A stretch of DNA of 9,660 nucleotides from Stagnihabitans sp043721775 (lineage in GTDB: Bacteria; Pseudomonadota; Alphaproteobacteria; Rhodobacterales; Rhodobacteraceae): assembly GCA_043721775.1 (NCBI GenBank), contig JAYSQA010000250.1, positions 1 to 9,660 of the forward strand, in the 5' to 3' direction. Of the stretch, positions 1 to 5,516 are shown one piece after another. Below the pieces are notes generated by a model, which worked only from the letters and a program-made list of their open reading frames with translations, had not been told where the DNA came from and ran no database searches. Both the position numbers and the translations under genes were made by a program. Every line of letters begins with the position of its first letter. The stretch's first letter is position 1.

Positions 1-171
1 GAAGTCATCCCCCGAAGGTGGGTGGTCGAGCGCACCTTCGCATGGCCCGGACGCTGTCGCCGGATAGCGAAGGACCGGGAGAAAACCATCGCCAGCGCCA
101 AAGCATGGCTGCTCATCGCCCACATCCACCGTCTCATCCGCCGTCTCATCCGCCTGCTCGCAAGGCCATGA
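1..171 (+). CDS. IS5-family transposase, C-terminal part (enters from the left edge)
   Basis: This is the last 56 residues of a DDE transposase, read in frame from base 1 to the TGA at 169-171. The segment PRRWVVERTFAW followed by GRCRRIAKDREK and AKAWLLIAHI matches the C-terminal catalytic region of IS5-family (IS427/IS1031-like) transposases. The Glu of VVERTF is the third residue of the DDE triad. The usual form is W(L/F)GR, but here it reads WPGR, and the tail carries a 12-bp tandem duplication encoding RLIR twice (130-153). Both suggest a drifting copy, but the N-terminal part lies outside the window, so its activity cannot be judged. It reads towards, and in the same frame as, the truncated lyase gene that follows. 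Confidence 0.88.
   Translation, partial: EVIPRRWVVERTFAWPGRCRRIAKDREKTIASAKAWLLIAHIHRLIRRLIRLLARP
130..153 (+). repeat. 12-bp tandem duplication inside the transposase tail
   Basis: The unit CGTCTCATCCGC occurs twice back to back (130-141 and 142-153). It keeps the frame and encodes RLIR-RLIR just before the terminal LLARP. Related transposases, as I recall them, have only one such unit there, so this looks like a recent slippage event. Confidence 0.85.
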
Positions 172-201
172 CATCACACAGATAGTTTCGAAGCAGACTC
201 T

Positions 202-1008
202 GAGGCGCGGGCGCTGGAGAAGGCGGCCGGGCTGGCTGCGGATGCGATTATTTTTGATCTGGAAGATGCCGTGATCCCATCGGAAAAAGCGGCAGCGCGC
301 GCGAACTTGGACGTGTTCCTGCGGGACACGGACTATGGCCGGAGGCAACGGCTGGTCAGGATCAACGGGTTTGATACCGTCTGGGGGCGGGCGGATGCAG
401 CGGCCTTTGCCATGCATCCGGCGGTGGACGGCATTCTGGTGCCCAAGGTGAACCGGGTGGCAGATTTGGATGCCGTGGCGCAGGTAACGCCGGACAAACC
501 GTTGTGGGCGATGATGGAAACTTCGCTGGCCATGTTGCACGCCGCCGAGATTGCCGGTCATCCGGCGCTGCGCGGCATGGTGATGGGGACCAACGATCTG
601 ACACAGGACCTTGGTGCCAGGGCCCGCGCCGACCGGCTGCCACTGGCTGCGGGCCTTGGCCTTTGCCTGCTTGCGGCGCGGGTCTGGCGGCGGGTCATCA
701 TCGACGGCGTCTTCAACAGTTTCCGCGATACTGCGGGACTTGCGGCCGAGTGTGAGCAGGGCCGCGACATGGGCTTTGACGGCAAGACGCTGATCCATCC
801 CGATCGGGTGGCGGTTGCCAACCGGGTCTTCTCGCCCTCGGCCACCGAATTGGATCTGGCGCGGCGGCAGATCGAGTCCTTTGCTGCGGCAGAGGCATTG
901 GGGCAGGGTATTGCGGTTCTGGATGGAAAGATCGTCGAGAACCTGCATATCGTGGCCGCGCGGGCGTTGCTGGAAAAAGCCCGCGTGATCGCGGCAATGC
1001 AGAGGTGA
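202..1008 (+). pseudogene. mcl2: 5'-truncated CitE/HpcH-family gene, probably (3S)-malyl-CoA thioesterase
   Basis: This is a citrate lyase beta / malyl-CoA lyase family protein. Family homology starts at 202 with EARALEKA and DAIIFDLEDAV. It continues without stop or frameshift to the TGA at 1006-1008. Visible family features include VRIN (Arg codon 358-360), ILVPKV, METSLAML (Glu 517-519) and MGTNDL (Asp 595-597). Those two acids are the expected Mg ligands. LCLLAAR and GKTLIHP are also present. The family N-terminus (normally about 15-20 residues with YIPGS) and the start codon are replaced by the IS5 end. The first in-frame start is GTG 271, which would drop the first beta strand and the LED motif, so a functional product is unlikely. 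Identification as mcl2, which hydrolyses malyl-CoA to malate in the ethylmalonyl-CoA pathway, rests on the linkage to mch and on a length short of Mcl1. Another CitE-like lyase cannot be excluded. Confidence 0.82.
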
Positions 1009-1010
1009 AC

Positions 1011-1559
1011 ATGCTGTTACTTGTCTTGGGGGTCCTGCTGTGGGCCTATTCTCATTTGATGAAACGGGTGACGCCGGGGTTCCGGGCGAAACTGGGCGAC
1101 GGGCCTGGCAAAGGGGTAGCCACGGTGCTGGCTTTGCTGGCGCTGTATCTGATGATTTCGGGCTATCGGTCGGCGGATGTGGTGGTGGTCTGGTCGCCGC
1201 CTGCCTTCATGCGCAATATCAACAACCTGTTGATGCTGATCGCGGTGTTCTTGCTGTTCATGCAGGCGAACCGGGGCGTGTTGCGCACGGTGATGCGGCA
1301 TCCGATGCTGACGGCGGTGAAGACCTGGGCGCTGGCGCATTTGCTGGTGAATGGCGATCTGGCCTCGATCATCCTGTTCGGTGGGATGATAGCTTGGGCG
1401 GTGGTGGAGGTGATCATGATCAACAAGATGGAGCCTGCCTGGGTGCGACCGGCGAGGGGGCCGGTGACCAACGACGTGATCTATGTGGTGATCTGTCTGG
1501 TGGCGTTTGGTGCGATTATATGGGTCCACACATGGATGGGTTATCCGCCGCTGGGGTAA
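1011..1559 (+). CDS. NnrU-family integral membrane protein
   Basis: This 182-residue inner-membrane protein has hydrophobic segments at about residues 1-16, 36-52, 70-86, 117-137 and 157-175. The motif RHPMLTAVKTWALAHLLVNGDL (about 96-117), followed by a GG-containing helix, is characteristic of the NnrU family. That family was named from a nitrite/nitric-oxide reduction cluster of Rhodobacter and is related to heme-linked membrane proteins. The biochemical role is not established. ATG 1011 is preferred over an in-frame GTG at 1005, because AGAGG at 1001-1005 lies five bases upstream of 1011 and family members begin with the hydrophobic stretch. The Shine-Dalgarno lies inside the end of the broken lyase gene, with two bases between stop and start, so the two were probably co-transcribed. 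An IS insertion upstream may therefore alter its expression. No denitrification genes are visible nearby. Confidence 0.85.
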   Translation: MLLLVLGVLLWAYSHLMKRVTPGFRAKLGDGPGKGVATVLALLALYLMISGYRSADVVVVWSPPAFMRNINNLLMLIAVFLLFMQANRGVLRTVMRHPMLTAVKTWALAHLLVNGDLASIILFGGMIAWAVVEVIMINKMEPAWVRPARGPVTNDVIYVVICLVAFGAIIWVHTWMGYPPLG

Positions 1560-1563
1560 GGCT

Positions 1564-1767
1564 ATGAAACTATATCGTTTTCTGTCGGAGGATGACACGT
1601 CTGCCTTCTGCCACAAGGTGTCAAGCGCCCTGCACATGGGGTGGGAGCTGCACGGCTCGCCCAGCTATGCGTTCGATACCGCCAAAGGTGTCATGCGCTG
1701 CGGGCAGGCGGTGGTGAAAGAGGTGCCGGGGAACTATGCGCCCGATGTCAAGTTGGGGGACCAGTAG
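1564..1767 (+). CDS. DUF1737 domain protein
   Basis: This 67-residue cytoplasmic protein begins MKLYRFLSEDDTSAFCHKV and contains WELHGSPSYAFD followed by a short basic/hydrophobic strand (GQAVVKEV). This is the compact DUF1737 fold found in many proteobacteria, and it has no known function. It starts four bases after the stop of the NnrU-family gene, which indicates the same transcript. A longer in-frame reading back to 1507 exists but would overlap the upstream gene by more than 50 bases. The chosen start gives the normal domain N-terminus. Its last two codons and stop lie inside a 34-bp perfect palindrome, so the C-terminal residues may be set by that repeat. Confidence 0.82.
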   Translation: MKLYRFLSEDDTSAFCHKVSSALHMGWELHGSPSYAFDTAKGVMRCGQAVVKEVPGNYAPDVKLGDQ

Positions 1768-1794
1768 GGTGGGGTTATAACCCCACCCTACTGG
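1761..1794. repeat. 34-bp perfect palindrome over the DUF1737 stop codon
   Basis: The left arm CCAGTAGGGTGGGGTTA is followed immediately by its exact reverse complement, with no spacer. The symmetry ends at 1760/1795 (A against G). The repeat contains the last sense codons and TAG stop of the preceding gene and lies 40 bases before mch. As RNA it would form a long hairpin, but there is no T-run after it, so it is not a classical intrinsic terminator. GTAGGGTGGG-type palindromes are common dispersed repeats in bacterial genomes, so a REP-like unit is the likeliest reading. An mRNA stabiliser, terminator or protein-binding site is possible. Confidence 0.9.
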
Positions 1795-1834
1795 GGCGGG
1801 CGATCGGGCGGGGGCGAAATGAGGGCGGAGGGCG

Positions 1835-2863
1835 ATGAAGACCAATCCGGGGCGGTTCTTTGAAGACTATGAGGTGGGTGACGTCATCACCCATGCCGTG
1901 CCACGCACCCTGTCGGGCGGCGAGCGGGCGCTGTACCATGCGCTTTATCCTGCACGGAGCGCGCTTTATTCCTCCGATGCGTTTGCCCGCGCCTGTGGTC
2001 TGCCGCAAAGCCCGCTGGATGATCTGATCGCCTTCCACACCGTCTTTGGCAAGACCGTGCCCGACATCAGCCTGAACGCCGTGGCCAATCTGGGCTATGC
2101 CGAGGGGCGCTGGCTGGCCCCGGTCTGGCCCGGGGACACCTTGCGTGCCGAAAGCCGGGTGATCGGGCTGAAAGAAAACTCCAGCGGCACCAGCGGCGTC
2201 GTCTGGGTGCGCACGCGCGGGCTCAATCAGCATGGGGCCTCCGTTCTGGAATTTGTCCGCTGGGTGATGGTGAAAAAGCGCGGCTCCGGCCCGGCACCTG
2301 ACCCGGTGGTGCCTGACCTTGCCACCTCGGTCGCGCCTTCACAGCTTGTCGTGCCCAAGGGCCTCGATTTCAGTCACTATGACTTTACCCTCGCCGGAGA
2401 GCCGCACCGCTTTGCCGATTATGCCGTGGGCGAAGTCATCGACCATGTCGACGGTGTGACCATCGAAGAGGCTGAGCATATGCTGGCCACCCGCCTGTGG
2501 CAGAACACCGCCAAGGTGCATTTCGACGCGACCCAGCGCCCCGACGGCAAGCGGCTGATCTATGGCGGCCATGTCATCAGCCTTGCCCGCGCGCTGTCCT
2601 TCAACGGGCTGGCCAATGCGCAGATCATCGTGGCCCTGAACGGTGGCGCCCATATCAGCCCCTGCTTTGCCGGGGACACCGTGCGCGCCTGGTCGCAGGT
2701 GCTGGACAAGGCCCCGACAGCAGCCCCCGGCGTCGGCGCCCTGCGGTTGCGGCTGGTGGCCACCAGGGACGGCACCCCGCCCTTCCAGTTGCGCGATGTT
2801 GCCGGCAAATATAATGCGGGGCATCTTCTTGATCTTGACTACTGGGCGTTGATCCCGCTGTGA
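1835..2863 (+). CDS. mch: Mesaconyl-C1-CoA hydratase (beta-methylmalyl-CoA dehydratase)
   Basis: Mch interconverts mesaconyl-C1-CoA and (2R,3S)-beta-methylmalyl-CoA in the ethylmalonyl-CoA pathway. It acts just before Mcl1 cleaves the product to glyoxylate and propionyl-CoA. The protein has 342 residues, matching the known enzyme (about 343), and consists of two MaoC-like hotdog halves. The first, at about 7-148, opens with RFFEDYEVGD and contains the MaoC-type turn PGDTL near 99-103. The second, at about 185-335, opens with HRFADYAVGE and contains HVISLARALSFNG and AGDTV near 279-283. The linker (150-170) is Pro/Ala/Val-rich. ATG 1835 follows GGAGGG at 1827-1832, with a rather short spacing. 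The upstream palindrome may separate its transcript from the NnrU-like and DUF1737 genes. The pathway link to the neighbouring malyl-CoA thioesterase remnant and the sdh operon supports the call. Other double-MaoC hydratases are less likely. Confidence 0.9.
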   Translation: MKTNPGRFFEDYEVGDVITHAVPRTLSGGERALYHALYPARSALYSSDAFARACGLPQSPLDDLIAFHTVFGKTVPDISLNAVANLGYAEGRWLAPVWPGDTLRAESRVIGLKENSSGTSGVVWVRTRGLNQHGASVLEFVRWVMVKKRGSGPAPDPVVPDLATSVAPSQLVVPKGLDFSHYDFTLAGEPHRFADYAVGEVIDHVDGVTIEEAEHMLATRLWQNTAKVHFDATQRPDGKRLIYGGHVISLARALSFNGLANAQIIVALNGGAHISPCFAGDTVRAWSQVLDKAPTAAPGVGALRLRLVATRDGTPPFQLRDVAGKYNAGHLLDLDYWALIPL

Positions 2864-2881
2864 AGCCGTGCAAACCTGCCT

Positions 2882-2893
2882 CGGAACGTTCCG
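2882..2893. repeat. 12-bp palindrome upstream of the metallopeptidase gene
   Basis: CGGAACGTTCCG is perfectly self-complementary and ends nine bases before the ATG at 2903, directly against the G-rich Shine-Dalgarno. It lies in the 39-base gap after mch. It could be a small operator or a short hairpin near the ribosome site, or it could be chance in GC-rich DNA. Confidence 0.4.
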
Positions 2894-2902
2894 GGGGACC
2901 TT

Positions 2903-3682
2903 ATGCTACGACACATCACGGCGTTTTTCTGTTTGTTGGCATTGACTGGACCGGCGTTGACCGGACCGGCCCTGGCAGGGGAGCCTTATCAATTCCCCGA
3001 AGATCAGAACGAAGCCAATTTCATCGCCAACGAAATCATCGCCACCTTCTACCATGAACTGGGCCACGGCCTGATCGACGTCCTGCACATTCCCGTTCTG
3101 GGCAAGGAAGAAGACGCCGCCGATACGCTGTCTGTCATCCTGATGAATGACGTCTGGCAAGAGGACGCGGCGACCGAGATCCTGACCAGCGACGCCACCG
3201 CTTATGCGCTTGCCGCCGCTGACCCCAACGCGACAACCGATGACAGCGCGCTTGCGGACGTGCATTCACTGGACATTCAGCGCTATTATGCAGTCGTCTG
3301 CCTGTTTTATGGCGCCAACCCTGACGTTCGCAAGCAACTGGCGATTGATCTGGAATTGCCCGCCGAAAAGCTGGACTCGTGCCCCGGTGAATACCAGCAA
3401 GCCGCCGATGCGTGGAGCGCGGTTCTCAAAGGAACCGACCCCGGGCCGGACAAGAAGGGTCTGGTGATGGCCCCCGGTCAGGAAGGTGTCCCCCTGGCCG
3501 AAGTTCTGGCAGACGAGGTCAAGTCGCTGAACGAAAAGTTCGGCCTGCCAGAAGAGATTTCCGTGATCGTGGCCGATTGTGGTGAGGCGAACGCTTTCTA
3601 CTCGCCCGCGGACAAGACCATCACGATGTGCAACGAATATGCGCAAGACCTGCAAAGCAAATGGGAAGCGCAGCCGAAGTAG
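2903..3682 (+). CDS. Exported DUF4344-type putative zinc metallopeptidase
   Basis: This 259-residue protein has an N-terminal signal peptide, with probable cleavage after ALA (residue 25), so it should act in the periplasm or outside the cell. The zinc-peptidase signature HELGH is at 51-55. It is followed by KEEDAAD (68-74), whose acidic residues are plausible third ligands. The C-terminal block CGEANAFYSPADKTITMCNEY, with two cysteines that may pair, is typical of DUF4344 proteins. No substrate is known for the family. The signal region contains a direct duplication, TGPAL-TGPAL, from a near-repeat of 15 bases. ATG 2903 has a GGGGGA Shine-Dalgarno at 2893-2898 and gives a standard signal sequence. 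The gene starts 39 bases after mch and could share its transcript, though no functional link to that pathway is evident. Confidence 0.8.
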   Translation: MLRHITAFFCLLALTGPALTGPALAGEPYQFPEDQNEANFIANEIIATFYHELGHGLIDVLHIPVLGKEEDAADTLSVILMNDVWQEDAATEILTSDATAYALAAADPNATTDDSALADVHSLDIQRYYAVVCLFYGANPDVRKQLAIDLELPAEKLDSCPGEYQQAADAWSAVLKGTDPGPDKKGLVMAPGQEGVPLAEVLADEVKSLNEKFGLPEEISVIVADCGEANAFYSPADKTITMCNEYAQDLQSKWEAQPK

Positions 3683-3811
3683 CCCCAAGCCGGACTGGCC
3701 TTGCAAGATCTGCGGGCCGTGACACGACGTCAGGCCGTGTGATTGCCAGTCTTGCAATGCCTTGGGAAGGGCATCGTGCAGACGCTATGCTTGGTCCCAG
3801 CCCTCAACCGC

Positions 3812-3839
3812 TTGTTATATTTGGTGCGGGTGATACTAT
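3812..3839 (+). promoter_or_regulatory. Possible sigma-70 type promoter before the porin-like gene
   Basis: In the 222-base gap between the metallopeptidase and porin-like genes, TTGTTA (3812-3817) and TACTAT (3834-3839) are spaced by 16 bases. Each matches the consensus at four of six positions. This is a local AT-rich patch in a GC-rich region and would give a leader of about 60 bases. The same gap also holds a weak 7-bp inverted repeat (3693-3699 / 3745-3751). The call is a weak pattern match only. Confidence 0.28.
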
Positions 3840-3904
3840 ACCGCCATTGTCTGACCGGGCACTGGCCCCGCGCAGCCACCATAAAACGACCTGGAGTGTC
3901 CCTC

Positions 3905-4543
3905 ATGCGTCTTGCAGTCTTGTCAACGATCCTAATGATGGCAGCGTCGGTGCAACCGGCTCTTGCGGGCGGCCTGACCGTCCTTGGCCACGTGGCACTC
4001 AGCTTTGCGCCGGGCGGCGACCGTGCCACCCGCGATGACTTCAACGCCTATGTCGAAGGCGATTTCGCGAATTTCTACCTTGCTGCTTCAACCGACATCG
4101 ACAACGTCAAGGCCTCGGACGAGGTTGACCTGTCGCTGGGCTACCGCAACACCACGGCGGGCGGTCTGGCCTATGATGCGTCTTACACCCGCAACTATTA
4201 TCCCCATGACGGCGGCGATTGCTGCGCCGACTATGCCTTGTTGCTGAGCATGCCGTTGAATGACAAGCTGACCGGAACCGTGGATGGCAATTACTATACC
4301 GCCGACGAAACCTCGGATGCGCATGTCACGCTCGACTATGCGCTGAACGACAAGATCACCCTGACCAGCAAGTTGGGCGTGGTGCAGAACGCAGGTGCGC
4401 CCGACACCAGGGAATGGGAGCTGGCCGGAACCTACGCGCTGGGTGCCGAGACGGCTTTGAAGCTGCATTATTACAAGGGCACCGACTACAAAGGCTACCT
4501 TGGCCTTGACCTGACGTGGGATACCACCCTGTTCGGCGGCTGA
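3905..4543 (+). CDS. Outer-membrane beta-barrel protein, TorF/Gcw_chp-like
   Basis: This 212-residue exported protein has a signal peptide, with likely cleavage after ALA (19-21). The mature part is made of short alternating strands ending in aromatic or Tyr/Asp-rich turns, for example FNAYVEGDFANFYLAAS, VDLSLGYRNT, LAYDASYTRNYYP, LTGTVDGNYYTAD, WELAGTYAL and YLGLDLTWDTTL. The pattern of an initial barrel strand, a Y-rich GLxYDxxYxxYxYP block and a final LDLTWD strand resembles TorF-family putative porins (the Gcw_chp conserved domain). Family membership is a judgement from pattern. Two adjacent Cys (DCCADY) sit in a loop. The reading frame is open back to 3743, but GGAG at 3893-3896 and the clear signal peptide fix the start at 3905. 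It faces the sdh operon with 193 bases between. Confidence 0.68.
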   Translation: MRLAVLSTILMMAASVQPALAGGLTVLGHVALSFAPGGDRATRDDFNAYVEGDFANFYLAASTDIDNVKASDEVDLSLGYRNTTAGGLAYDASYTRNYYPHDGGDCCADYALLLSMPLNDKLTGTVDGNYYTADETSDAHVTLDYALNDKITLTSKLGVVQNAGAPDTREWELAGTYALGAETALKLHYYKGTDYKGYLGLDLTWDTTLFGG

Positions 4544-4552
4544 TGTCGTGGC

Positions 4553-4581
4553 GTGATCACAGAATTTCCTGCTGTGATCAC
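4553..4581. promoter_or_regulatory. Paired GTGATCAC boxes / inverted repeat, candidate operator or terminator
   Basis: GTGATCACAG (4553-4562) and CTGTGATCAC (4572-4581) are exact inverted repeats with a nine-base spacer. Because GTGATCAC is itself a palindrome, the arrangement is also two identical 8-bp boxes 21 bp apart centre to centre, which is two DNA turns. It begins nine bases after the porin-like stop and about 155 bases before sdhC. It could be a hairpin terminator, but no T-run follows. It could equally be a double operator for a dimeric regulator of the sdh operon. No regulator family is assigned. Confidence 0.5.
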
Positions 4582-4595
4582 AAAGCTGAAATTCT
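4561..4595. repeat. Overlapping 8-bp inverted repeat in the sdh upstream region
   Basis: AGAATTTC (4561-4568) and GAAATTCT (4588-4595) are exact reverse complements with a 19-base loop. They overlap the GTGATCAC pair, so the two hairpins are mutually exclusive in RNA. This may be a chance AT-rich repeat. Confidence 0.4.
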
Positions 4596-4687
4596 TGCCC
4601 TGATACCGCAAGCATATTGGTTTTGGGGTCTTCAAGGCAGGTGACAGCGCGAATTTGGGCGCTAAAGCAAGACTAGGCAACTTCTGC

Positions 4688-4711
4688 ACCGCAGCATTTC
4701 CGCGCTGCGGT
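4688..4711 (+). repeat. Leader hairpin just upstream of sdhC
   Basis: ACCGCAGC (4688-4695) and GCTGCGGT (4704-4711) form an 8-bp GC-rich stem with an eight-base loop. The stem ends 25 bases before the sdhC ATG, leaving the GGGAAAAGGG Shine-Dalgarno (4720-4729) single-stranded. It may protect or modulate the 5' end of the sdh mRNA, but that role is inference. Confidence 0.45.
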
Positions 4712-4736
4712 CCGACAACGGGAAAAGGGCATCGAC

Positions 4737-5132
4737 ATGGCCGAAGCATCGGGGTCTTCCAAGCGGGGCGAGCGACCGCTTTCGCCGCATATCCAGATCT
4801 ACCGGGTGCAGATCACCGCAGTCTCGTCGATCCTGACGCGGATCACCGGGCACGCGCTGATGGCCGGGGTGGTGCTGGGCGTCTGGTGGCTGGCCGCCGC
4901 CGCAGTCTCGGACGCGGCCTTTGCCACGGCCAATGCTGTCGTCACCTCGTGGTTCGGCAAGCTGGTCTTTACCGGGTCACTTTGGGCCATCTGGTATCAC
5001 TACCTCGCCGGTCTTCGGCACCTGTACTACGACGCGGGCCACGGGCTTGAAATCAAGACGGCCGAGAGACTGGGCTGGGCCTGCGTGACAGGCTCTGTCG
5101 TCTTGACCTTTCTGACCATCCTGATCGTGTGA
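4737..5132 (+). CDS. sdhC: Succinate dehydrogenase cytochrome b556 subunit
   Basis: This membrane-anchor subunit of complex II has 131 residues and three predicted helices (about 38-57, 72-91 and 108-130). The family N-terminus RPLSPHIQIYR is at 13-23. S31 and R35 in SSILTRITG align with the Escherichia coli SdhC quinone-site S27 and R31. The E. coli H30 position is T34 here. H88 in WYHYLAGLRHLYYD aligns with heme ligand H84, and the conserved H95 and D99 follow. The subunit binds heme b and ubiquinone with SdhD and carries electrons from the SdhB clusters into the quinone pool. ATG 4737 has GGGAAAAGGG seven bases upstream. It is the first gene of the operon, and the 193-base upstream region with inverted repeats is the likely control region. 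No convincing -35/-10 pair is seen there. Confidence 0.95.
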   Translation: MAEASGSSKRGERPLSPHIQIYRVQITAVSSILTRITGHALMAGVVLGVWWLAAAAVSDAAFATANAVVTSWFGKLVFTGSLWAIWYHYLAGLRHLYYDAGHGLEIKTAERLGWACVTGSVVLTFLTILIV

Positions 5133-5140
5133 GGCATGAA

Positions 5141-5512
5141 ATGCGCTATCTGACCGACCGCAAACGCGCCGTAGGCAAAGGTGCCTCGCACACCGGAACC
5201 GATCATCACTGGGCGATGACCGTATCCGCCGTGGCCCTCGCCTTCATGGTGCCGACCTGGCTTTACATCTTCGGTCACGCCATCGGTGGCACGCGGGCCG
5301 AGGTCGTGGCGACCTTCGCCCATCCGTTCCCCGCGATCCTGACCGCCCTCGTGCTGGTGGTGTCGATGCGCCATTTCGCCAAAGGGTCCACCACGATGTT
5401 TCAGGATTACGCCAAGGGCACGGCCCTGAAATCCGGCATCGTCTTTGTCTATTCGCTGGCCGCCGTGATCGCGGCCGTGGGGCTTTATGCACTGATCCGC
5501 ATGGCACTCTGA
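5141..5512 (+). CDS. sdhD: Succinate dehydrogenase hydrophobic membrane anchor subunit
   Basis: This second membrane anchor of complex II has 123 residues and helices at about 25-46, 62-80 and 97-120. R77-H78 and D89-Y90 (FQDYAKG) match the conserved SdhD region. D89/Y90 correspond to the E. coli D82/Y83 pair at the ubiquinone site. The start is ATG 5141 (MRYLTDRKRA, the usual alphaproteobacterial SdhD opening), with GAGG at 5131-5134 six bases upstream. A reading from GTG 5129 would add four residues and has no better ribosome site. The gene begins eight bases after the sdhC stop, and the sdhC stop codon overlaps the Shine-Dalgarno, which indicates coupled translation. Confidence 0.94.
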   Translation: MRYLTDRKRAVGKGASHTGTDHHWAMTVSAVALAFMVPTWLYIFGHAIGGTRAEVVATFAHPFPAILTALVLVVSMRHFAKGSTTMFQDYAKGTALKSGIVFVYSLAAVIAAVGLYALIRMAL

Positions 5513-5516
5513 GGTT

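Larger units (their letters stand above)
1..200 (+). mobile_element. Right end of an IS5-family insertion sequence
   Basis: The element covers the transposase 3' end plus a 29-bp non-coding tail. Homology to the neighbouring lyase begins abruptly at about 202, so the element boundary must lie close to 200. Read inward on the minus strand from 200, the end would begin GAGTCTGCTTCGAAACTATC, which resembles a terminal inverted repeat. The next three bases (201-203, TGA) fit a TNA target duplication of the IS1031 group. The family comes from the transposase. The exact boundary and the target duplication are inference, because the left end is outside the window. Confidence 0.7.

Noticed and set aside
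1017..1637. 206-codon minus-strand open frame opposite the NnrU-like gene
   Set aside because: The translation is His/Arg/Gln-rich low-complexity sequence typical of a shadow frame, and the plus-strand product is a recognisable membrane protein.
3693..3751. GACTGGC / GCCAGTC inverted repeat after the metallopeptidase gene, considered as a terminator
   Set aside because: The arms are only 7 bp with a 45-base loop and no T-run follows, so it is too weak to call.
3743..3904. In-frame 54-residue extension upstream of the porin-like gene
   Set aside because: It would bury the signal peptide inside the protein. GGAG at 3893-3896 and ATG 3905 give a standard export signal.
4595..4676. Possible -35/-10 pairs before sdhC such as TTGCCC and TTGGGC
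   Set aside because: No -10-like hexamer lies at a 16-18 base spacing, so no promoter is called there.
4834..4848. Thr in SdhC where E. coli has His30 near the quinone site
   Set aside because: I recall the same TRITG form in Paracoccus-type SdhC, so it looks like normal lineage variation. The essential Ser and Arg are present.
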